Positions 58,284 to 64,000 of a stretch of 64,000 nt of DNA are shown here, in pieces (positions within the stretch are counted from its first letter, which is position 1; every line of letters starts with the position of its first letter). Position numbers and translations under genes: made by a program. This DNA is from Chersky-840 sp963838775 (lineage in GTDB: Bacteria; Actinomycetota; Acidimicrobiia; Acidimicrobiales; UBA8190), in the NCBI GenBank assembly GCA_963838775.1, contig CAWISP010000037.1, positions 1 through 64,000 on the forward strand, in the 5' to 3' direction. The notes beneath the pieces were generated by a model that saw only the letters and a list, made by a program, of their open reading frames with translations, did no database searches and had not been told where the DNA came from.

Positions 58284-59054
58284 GTGATCACCTTCGAGGG
58301 CGTCACCGTGTGCTACGAGTCGACCCTGGCCCTTTCCGACCTGACCGATCGGGTCGACGCGGGGGAGTGGGTGGGGCTCATCGGGCCCAACGGGGCGGGC
58401 AAGACGACCTTGCTCCGGGCGGTGGCGCGCCTGGTTCCCCACGACGGCGAGATCAAGGTCGACGGAGTGACGGTGTCGTCGATGTCGCCCAAGGCGCTGG
58501 CCCGGCTCGTCGCCTATGTGCCCCAGCAACCCGAGCTGCCACCCGACATGACCGTCGGGCAGTACGTCCTGCTCGGACGTTCCCCCCATATCGGCTACTT
58601 CAGCTTCGAGACCCGTGGCGACCGGGCCGTGTGCGCAGAGCTCCTGCGCTCGCTCGATCTCGCCGTCATGGCGGACCGTCGACTCTCGACGCTGTCGGGT
58701 GGCGAGCTCCAGCGGCTCGTGCTCGCTCGGGCCCTGGCCCAGCAGGCGCCCGTCCTCCTCCTCGACGAGCCCACCAGCGCTCTCGACCTGGGTCGCCGGG
58801 TCGATGCCCTCGAACTGGTGGACGGTCTGCGGCGCGAGCGCGGGCTCACCGTGCTCAGCGCGCTGCACGACCTCACGCTGGCGGGCCAGTTCACCGACCG
58901 CCTCATCATGCTGGGCGAGGGTCGAGCCGTGTCCACCGGCAAGCCCGATGAGGTGCTGACCGAAGAGGCCCTGGCGCGCTATTTCGGTGCCAGCGTGCGG
59001 GTCATGCGGTCTGAGGACGGTGACCTCGTGGTGGTTCCCCGACGGTGGCGATGA
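58284..59054 (+). CDS. btuD: ABC transporter ATPase (BtuD-like)
   Basis: 256 residues with Walker A GPNGAGKTT, Q-loop YVPQQPELP, signature LSGGELQRLVLARAL and Walker B LLLDEPTSALD, and switch HDL. It drives BtuC. GTG 58284 is the start. The last codons (ATGA at 59051) overlap a possible cobO start. Confidence 0.93.
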   Translation: MITFEGVTVCYESTLALSDLTDRVDAGEWVGLIGPNGAGKTTLLRAVARLVPHDGEIKVDGVTVSSMSPKALARLVAYVPQQPELPPDMTVGQYVLLGRSPHIGYFSFETRGDRAVCAELLRSLDLAVMADRRLSTLSGGELQRLVLARALAQQAPVLLLDEPTSALDLGRRVDALELVDGLRRERGLTVLSALHDLTLAGQFTDRLIMLGEGRAVSTGKPDEVLTEEALARYFGASVRVMRSEDGDLVVVPRRWR

Positions 59055-59068
59055 GCAAGGAGAGTGCC

Positions 59069-59647
59069 ATGCCGGACGAAGAGAGTGTCGCCCCCGACCT
59101 GACCGAAGGGCCTGCCGAGCCCGAGGGGCGCGTCGCGTCGCTGGTCCTCGTCAACACGGGGCACGGCAAGGGCAAGTCGTCGTCGGCATTCGGTGTCATG
59201 GGCCGAGCCTGGGCGCGGGGTTGGACGGTGGCGGTCGTCCAGTTCGTCAAGAGCGGGAAGTGGAAGGTGGGCGAGCGGAAACTGGCCGAGCACCTGGGTA
59301 TCGAATGGTCGACGATGGGCGACGGATTCACATGGGAGTCCACCGACCTCGACGAGACCGCCGCCAAGGGACGCCACGCCTGGGAGCTCTCCCGAGTCAA
59401 GTTGGCGTCGGGTGACTACGACCTCCTCATCCTCGACGAGCTGACTTATGCGATCACCTATGGCTGGATCGACGTCGCCGACGTCGTGGCCGGGATTACG
59501 GCCCGGGCCCCGAAGACCAACGTGGTGATCACGGGCCGGGACGCGGCGCCCGAGCTCATCGAAATCGCCGATACGGTCACCGAGATGCGCAAGGTGAAGC
59601 ACGCCTACGACCGGGGCATCATGGCCCGCAAGGGGATTGAGTTCTGA
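59069..59647 (+). CDS. cobO: Corrinoid adenosyltransferase (CobO/BtuR type)
   Basis: 192 residues with P-loop NTGHGKGKSSSAFG, VVQFVKSGKWKVGE, LLILDELTYAITYGWID and NVVITGRDAAPELIEIAD, diagnostic of CobA/CobO enzymes that transfer adenosyl from ATP to cob(I)yrinic acid diamide or cobinamide. ATG 59069 with AAGGAG six bases upstream is preferred; ATG 59051 (overlapping btuD) would add six residues. Confidence 0.94.
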   Translation: MPDEESVAPDLTEGPAEPEGRVASLVLVNTGHGKGKSSSAFGVMGRAWARGWTVAVVQFVKSGKWKVGERKLAEHLGIEWSTMGDGFTWESTDLDETAAKGRHAWELSRVKLASGDYDLLILDELTYAITYGWIDVADVVAGITARAPKTNVVITGRDAAPELIEIADTVTEMRKVKHAYDRGIMARKGIEF

Positions 59648-59649
59648 CC

Positions 59650-60321
59650 ATGACCGATCCGTCGGTTGGTGCCTGGGGCTCGGCGGCCATCGAGCCGGAG
59701 CTCTTCGAGCACGGCGCGGCCGAGGACGAACTGTCCCTGCTGGTGTGGCGGTTTCCCGAGCCGCTGTTGGTGGTGACCTCGGCCCCCCTCGGCGGCGGCA
59801 TGGGACAGCGCGACTGGGTCCTCAATGCCCAGGTACCCCACACCTATGGGCGCGTCGACCCGGAGACGCATCTGGCCGAGCTCGCGTCCCAACGAGGGCT
59901 CACGGGCCCGGGGGTCGGGATGCTCACCGCGGTCGACGTCCGCAAGGTGTGGCGCGGTGAGGACGGCGGTGCGCGTGTCGACGCCTCGGTGGGCGTCACC
60001 ATCCCGACGTGGGCCGCCGCACCCGACGAGCCGGCGGGTCCCCCGCCACCGGGCACGATCAACATCGTGGCCATCGTCCCCGAACGTCTGTCGCGTGCGG
60101 CCATGGTCAACGCCGTCATCACCGTGACCGAGGCCAAGGCCCAGGCTTTGTGGGACGCGGGCGTCCCCGCCACCGGCACGGCGTCGGACGCCGTGTGCGT
60201 CGTGTGTCCCGACGAGGGACTGGCGCAGCCCTTCGGTGGACCCCGGTCGCCATGGGGAGCGCGGCTCGCCCGGGCCGTGTACCGCGCTGTGCGGGCTGGT
60301 TGTGCGGACGCCCAGTCGTGA
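59650..60321 (+). CDS. cbiZ: Adenosylcobinamide amidohydrolase (CbiZ)
   Basis: 223 residues matching CbiZ: LVVTSAPLGGGMGQRDWVLNAQVPHTY split by its loop, GPGVGMLTAVDVRKV, NAVITVTEAKAQALWDAGV and TGTASDAVCVVC. It removes the aminopropanol tail from cobinamide-type corrinoids so that they can be rebuilt, a salvage role. It follows cobO by three bases and overlaps cobU. Confidence 0.93.
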   Translation: MTDPSVGAWGSAAIEPELFEHGAAEDELSLLVWRFPEPLLVVTSAPLGGGMGQRDWVLNAQVPHTYGRVDPETHLAELASQRGLTGPGVGMLTAVDVRKVWRGEDGGARVDASVGVTIPTWAAAPDEPAGPPPPGTINIVAIVPERLSRAAMVNAVITVTEAKAQALWDAGVPATGTASDAVCVVCPDEGLAQPFGGPRSPWGARLARAVYRAVRAGCADAQS

Positions 60322-60824
60322 TCACGCTCGTCCTCGGCGGCGCCCGATCCGGCAAGTCGACGGTGGCTGAGGGTCTCGCCTCCGGCCTGGAGCCGCCGGT
60401 CACCTACGTCGCCACCCTCCACATCGGCGACGACGCCGACCTGGCGCCCAGGGTGGCGCGCCACCGGGCGCGTCGTCCCCCGGATTGGCGCACCGTCGAC
60501 GCCGGTCCCGAGCTCCCGGACGTGCTCCGGGCCGTGGCGGGCACGGTGCTCGTGGACTCATTGGGGCCGTGGGTGGGCGCGTCCCCTGGCCTGGAGGTGC
60601 AGACCGAGTCGCTGTGCTCGGCGCTGGCCGAGCGTGACGGGGACACGGTCGTGGTCTCCGACGAGGTCGGCTTATCGGTGCACCCGTCGACCGAGGAGGG
60701 GCGTCTGTTTCGCGACGCGCTGGGCGCGCTCAACCAAGCCGTGGCGGCTCGGGCCGACGACGTCATCCTCGTCGTGGCGGGGTGCACCCTCCGCCTCGAC
60801 CGGCCCGGACCTTCTCGTGCGTAG
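60318..60824 (+). CDS. cobU: Adenosylcobinamide kinase/guanylyltransferase (CobU)
   Basis: 168 residues with P-loop VLGGARSGKST, YVATLHIGDDADL, RHRARRPPDWRTVD, VLVDSLGPWVG and VVVSDEVGLSVHP. CobU phosphorylates and GTP-activates adenosylcobinamide. GTG 60318 overlaps the cbiZ stop (GTGA). Note the ending is short but covers the family domain. Confidence 0.93.
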   Translation: MITLVLGGARSGKSTVAEGLASGLEPPVTYVATLHIGDDADLAPRVARHRARRPPDWRTVDAGPELPDVLRAVAGTVLVDSLGPWVGASPGLEVQTESLCSALAERDGDTVVVSDEVGLSVHPSTEEGRLFRDALGALNQAVAARADDVILVVAGCTLRLDRPGPSRA

Positions 60825-61557
60825 GGCGATCGCCTTTCTGACCCCCTTCGGGGGGGCGGCGGTGCCGTCCCCCGGCACGCTGGACTGGTTCCCGGTCGTC
60901 GGCGCCGTCATCGGTCTGGCCGTAGGGGGCGTGTGGTGGTTGGCGGGACGGGCATGGCCGCTCGCGGCGGCGGGGGGCATCGCGCTCGCTTCCGACGTCG
61001 TCCTCACCGGGTACCTGCATCTCGACGGGCTCGCCGACGCCGCCGACGGGCTGTTGCCTCCCATGGAACGCGACCGCCGCCTCGAGGTCATGCGCGACCC
61101 CGCCGTGGGCGCCTTCGGTGCTGTGACCCTGGTCGTGGTGCTGGTGCTGCGCTTCGGCGCGTTCGCGTCGACCGTCGCCGTGCCCCTGGTGGTGGGTGCC
61201 CTGTGGTGCGGGTCGCGAGCGGCCATGGCCGTCGTGGCACGCACCACGCACTACGCGCGGCCCGGGGGTCTCGCCACCGCCTTCGTCGACAGCGGCCCCG
61301 ACGGCCCGCCCGGGCACTCCCGCCAGATGAGCGGGGTCCTCGTGCCCGGCGTGGTGGGCGTCGTCCTGGCGGTGGGGATGGCGCTCCTCGGACGGGGCGG
61401 TCATGGCTTGGCGGCGGTGGGAGCCGAGTGGGTGGCTATGGCCGGGGTGGTGGTGTTGGCGCGGCGAAGGATCGGGGGCTTCACCGGGGACGTGCTCGGG
61501 GCCGCCGGCGTGGTCGGAGAGACTGTCGGCCTACTGGTGCTGGCGGCGCGGTGGTAA
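60817..61557 (+). CDS. cobS: Adenosylcobinamide-GDP ribazoletransferase (CobS)
   Basis: 246-residue membrane protein: FLTPFGGAAVPSPG, GYLHLDGLADAADGLLPPM (metal-binding Asp), RDPAVGAFGAVTLVVVL and RRIGGFTGDVLGA. It joins GDP-cobinamide to alpha-ribazole in the membrane, the last step of loop assembly. GTG 60817 overlaps cobU by eight bases. Confidence 0.93.
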   Translation: MRRAIAFLTPFGGAAVPSPGTLDWFPVVGAVIGLAVGGVWWLAGRAWPLAAAGGIALASDVVLTGYLHLDGLADAADGLLPPMERDRRLEVMRDPAVGAFGAVTLVVVLVLRFGAFASTVAVPLVVGALWCGSRAAMAVVARTTHYARPGGLATAFVDSGPDGPPGHSRQMSGVLVPGVVGVVLAVGMALLGRGGHGLAAVGAEWVAMAGVVVLARRRIGGFTGDVLGAAGVVGETVGLLVLAARW

Positions 61558-62528
61558 CCGGCCTTACGGTGCGCCGGCCCCGGTCGGGGCGTTGTCGGGG
61601 CTCGGCATCGGTGTCGAGGCCCCTGTCGGCGGCCGTCGGTGTCGTTGCTGACCGTTTCCTCGGAGAGCCGCCCGCCGCCGTGCACCCGGTGCGCCTCTTC
61701 GGACTCTGCATGAGCCACGTCGAGGCGAGGGCGTACCGCGACGATCGCAACGCCGGTCTTGTCCACGCCGCGTTGGGGACGGCATTGGGAGTGGCCACCG
61801 GTGCCGTCGTCGGCTCCACCACCGTCGCCACCTACATCGCCGTGGCGGGGCGCGAGCTTCGTCGAATCGCCGTGTCGATCGGCGACGCTCTCGAATCGTC
61901 GGACCTCGAATGTGCCCGTGCCCTGCTGCCGAGCCTGGTCGGGCGCGACGTGGACACCCTGGACGGCGCCGGCATGGCGCGCGCCGTCGTGGAGTCGGTC
62001 GCAGAGAACACCGTCGACGCCGTCGTGGCGCCGGCGTGGTGGGCCGCCATCGCAGGAGCACCCGGCGTGCTCGGCTTCCGCGCCGTGAATACGATGGACG
62101 CCATGGTGGGGCACCGCAACGACCGGTACCGGCGCTACGGGTGGGCGAGCGCGCGCCTCGACGACATTGCCGCCTTCGTGCCGGCACGATTGACCGCCGT
62201 CCTCGTGGCGGCGGTGCGACCTCGGACCGCGCCGGCGGTGTGGCGCGCCGTGCGGACCCAGGCCCCGTCGCATCCTTCGCCGAACGCGGGCGTGGCCGAA
62301 GCCGCGTTCGCCGCCGCCCTGGACCTGCGCCTCGGTGGGGTGAACCGCTATGGCACCGCCACCGAGGACCGTCCCCTGCTCGGTGGGGGGAGCATCGCCG
62401 AGCCCGGTGACATCGGGCGGGCCGTGAAGCTGTCCGAGGACGTGACCTCGGCGCTCGCCCTCCTCCTCGCCACCGTCGGGCTCGCCCTGACGGCCCATGG
62501 CCGGGTGCGGCGTCGGTGGCACCGATGA
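61551..62528 (+). CDS. cbiB: Adenosylcobinamide-phosphate synthase (CbiB/CobD)
   Basis: 325 residues from GTG 61551, or about 305 from GTG 61611. Motifs: VVADRFLGEPPAAVHPVRLFG, VESVAENTVDAVVAPAWW, NTMDAMVGHRNDRYRRYGW and the C-terminal SEDVTSALALLLA. It attaches aminopropanol (or its phosphate) to adenosylcobyric acid, an integral-membrane step. It overlaps cobS and the aminotransferase gene. The later start gives the usual family length. Confidence 0.92.
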   Translation: MVTGLTVRRPRSGRCRGSASVSRPLSAAVGVVADRFLGEPPAAVHPVRLFGLCMSHVEARAYRDDRNAGLVHAALGTALGVATGAVVGSTTVATYIAVAGRELRRIAVSIGDALESSDLECARALLPSLVGRDVDTLDGAGMARAVVESVAENTVDAVVAPAWWAAIAGAPGVLGFRAVNTMDAMVGHRNDRYRRYGWASARLDDIAAFVPARLTAVLVAAVRPRTAPAVWRAVRTQAPSHPSPNAGVAEAAFAAALDLRLGGVNRYGTATEDRPLLGGGSIAEPGDIGRAVKLSEDVTSALALLLATVGLALTAHGRVRRRWHR

Positions 62529-63523
62529 CCTCGGTACCGGCGCCGGGCCAACACGGAGGTGATGCCCCGGCGGTGGCGCGTGCCCTGGGCGTCGACCCCA
62601 CGAGCATGCTCGACCTGTCGCAGTCCCTGAACCCGCTGGCGCCCGACCCCGTGCCGGTCCTGCGTCGTCATCTCGAGGCGCTGCACCACTATCCCGACGC
62701 GGCACGGGCCACGGCCGCGTTGGCCGGCGCCATGGCAGTGGACGAGCAACGCCTGCTCCTCACCAATGGCGGTGCCGAAGCGATCGGGTTGGTGAGCGCC
62801 GAGATGGGTGGACACGTGATCGAGCCCGAGTTCTCGTTGCACCCCCGCGGGGGCGGCCCACTGTGGCGATCGAACCCGCACAACCCGACGGGGCGACTGG
62901 CCCGTCCCGACGCACACGCCGGGGTGTGGGACGAGGCGTTCTACGGCCTCGCCACCGGATCCTGGACCCGAGGCGACGCCGACGCGGTGGTGGTGGGATC
63001 GCTCACCAAGCTCCTGGCGTGTCCAGGTCTGCGCGTCGGGTACGTGCTCGCTCCCGTCGGTGAGCCGGACCTGATCGCCCGTTGTCGTCGCCGGCAGCCC
63101 GAGTGGGCGGTCAACGGGCTCGTGGCATCCGCCCTCCCCGAGCTCCTGGCGTCGGTCGACCTCCGGGCTTGCTCGGTCGGGGTCCGGACGCTCCGTGCCC
63201 GGTTGGTCGCCGTCCTGCACGACCATGGACTCGACGCCCGACCATCTGACGCCAACTGGGTGCTCGTCGAGGCTCCGGGATTGCGGGCCCGCCTGGCCCG
63301 TCTGGGCATCGTGGTGCGGGACTGCACGAGCTTCGGGATGACCGGGCTCGCGCGGATCGCGGTGCCCACCCCGGGGGGCCTCGAGCGGTTGGACGAGGCG
63401 CTGACCAGGATCGGTCGATCCGCTTGGGATGACACCGACGTCTGCACCAACAGCGACGTCTCGACCGGCACCGACATTGCTCACCCCGGACTCGAACATG
63501 CTCGACGGAAAGGCGCATCATGA
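62525..63523 (+). CDS. cobD: PLP aminotransferase-fold threonine-phosphate decarboxylase-like (CobD/CobC)
   Basis: 332 residues of aminotransferase class I/II fold: LDLSQSLNPLAPDPVP at the start, LLLTNGGAEAIGLVS, NPHNPTGRLARPDA, and the PLP Lys in VGSLTKLLACPGLRVGYV. It makes aminopropanol phosphate from threonine phosphate for CbiB. It starts in the cbiB stop (ATGA). The region between residues 95 and 110 is short relative to the family but motifs are intact. Confidence 0.87.
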   Translation: MTSVPAPGQHGGDAPAVARALGVDPTSMLDLSQSLNPLAPDPVPVLRRHLEALHHYPDAARATAALAGAMAVDEQRLLLTNGGAEAIGLVSAEMGGHVIEPEFSLHPRGGGPLWRSNPHNPTGRLARPDAHAGVWDEAFYGLATGSWTRGDADAVVVGSLTKLLACPGLRVGYVLAPVGEPDLIARCRRRQPEWAVNGLVASALPELLASVDLRACSVGVRTLRARLVAVLHDHGLDARPSDANWVLVEAPGLRARLARLGIVVRDCTSFGMTGLARIAVPTPGGLERLDEALTRIGRSAWDDTDVCTNSDVSTGTDIAHPGLEHARRKGAS

Positions 63524-64000
63524 GCGGACAGAGGTTTTCCGAAGCCTGCAGCACCATCGGTCCCGTGGACGGTGACGCGGCCGCCACCGCGGTGCAGTAC
63601 CACGATCGCCTCACCAAGCCCCGGGGTTCGCTCGGTCGCGTCGAGGAAATCGGCATCCGGCTGTGCGCCATCGCCGGTGCCTGCCCACCACCGGTTCCCG
63701 AACCCGTGACCGTGGCCGTGTTCGCCGGCGATCACGGTGTCGTCGTCGAGGGCGTGACGCCGTGGCCCCAGGAAGTCACGGCCCAGATGGTGGCGAATTT
63801 CTGTGCCGGGGGCGCAGCCATCAACGTCCTCGCCCGCCACGCCGGTGCCGATGTCGTCGTCGTCGACGTCGGCGTGGCGACACCGATCCCCACCGACTCG
63901 GTTGCCCTGGTGCGCAGGAACGTGGCACGGGGCACCCGCAACCTGGCCGTCGAACCCGCCATGACGATCGAACAAGTCGGTGCCGCCCTCGACATCGGGG
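63520..64000 (+). CDS. cobT: CobT (nicotinate-nucleotide-DMB phosphoribosyltransferase), truncated by window end
   Basis: About 160 residues visible: HDRLTKPRGSLGRVEEIGIRL, VAVFAGDHGVVVEGVTPWP, TAQMVANFCAGGAAINVLAR and VDVGVATPIP are all diagnostic. CobT makes alpha-ribazole phosphate from nicotinate mononucleotide and dimethylbenzimidazole. ATG 63520 overlaps the previous stop (ATGA). The frame is still open at base 64000, so the gene continues beyond the window. Confidence 0.92.
   Translation, partial: MSGQRFSEACSTIGPVDGDAAATAVQYHDRLTKPRGSLGRVEEIGIRLCAIAGACPPPVPEPVTVAVFAGDHGVVVEGVTPWPQEVTAQMVANFCAGGAAINVLARHAGADVVVVDVGVATPIPTDSVALVRRNVARGTRNLAVEPAMTIEQVGAALDIG

Overview
The window is high-GC actinobacterial DNA, most likely from the class Acidimicrobiia or a close relative. 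The evidence for this is mycothiol-type enzymes, an F420-type luciferase-like oxidoreductase, MurT/GatD peptidoglycan amidation, Cys-rich DUF2180, many GTG starts and dense ATGA/GTGA gene overlaps. By eye, roughly 1-24 kb is less GC-rich and looks like accessory DNA (sulfur and arsenic functions plus a recombinase-like HTH fragment). From about 24 kb onward the sequence looks like denser core chromosome. The assignment is inferred from gene content; no rRNA or tRNA gene was seen.

1-13.6 kb: a reactive-sulfur (sulfide/persulfide) island. A CsoR-family repressor lacks the Cu-binding His and so looks like a persulfide sensor (CstR type). Seven copies of a 16-bp operator, close to ATACCCC-NN-GGGGTAT, lie upstream of a DUF2892 protein, a thioredoxin, an MMPL exporter, a rhodanese/TauE pair, a rhodanese-persulfide dioxygenase fusion with the regulator and DUF302, and a seven-gene minus-strand operon. 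That operon runs PIG-L deacetylase, AhpD-like, sulfide:quinone reductase, DsrC/TusE-like, DsrE-like, MshC-like ligase and Nudix. It thus combines sulfide oxidation, a sulfur carrier relay and two enzymes resembling mycothiol synthesis (MshB/Mca-like and MshC-like) under one operator. A TetR gene with its own palindrome is divergent from it.

13.8-24 kb: arsenite exporter ACR3, DUF2180 and a methyltransferase, then an HTH remnant, a hydrolase-adenylate cyclase, a metallophosphoesterase, a deoxyribosyltransferase-like protein and several conserved hypotheticals.

24-40 kb: an oxidoreductase/isomerase pair, a secreted GH26-like glycosidase, RDD, APC and TauE membrane proteins, an LLM oxidoreductase, an RraA-like aldolase, a glyoxylate-reductase/cupin/ureidoglycolate-lyase-like group around a 16-bp palindrome, a GH116-like Tat lipoprotein glycosidase, YqgE, GNAT and LysR.

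40-54 kb: lipid and envelope genes. These are a HAD-acyltransferase fusion, a single-chain MurT-GatD fusion, and a four-gene operon (fatty acyl-CoA reductase-HAD fusion, zinc alcohol dehydrogenase, LarA-like protein, acyltransferase) divergent from a TetR gene across a perfect palindrome.

54.5-64 kb: an amidase, then a cobalamin riboswitch followed by btuF-btuC-btuD-cobO-cbiZ-cobU-cobS-cbiB-cobD-like-cobT. This operon takes up, adenosylates and remodels corrinoids and builds the nucleotide loop. cobT runs off the window end.

Several otherwise conserved genes carry single-base frameshifts (thioredoxin end, a methyltransferase twice, MshC-like, RraA, GH116 twice, a sugar isomerase with a compensating pair). 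This many indels in intact-looking families suggests residual assembly error as much as gene decay.
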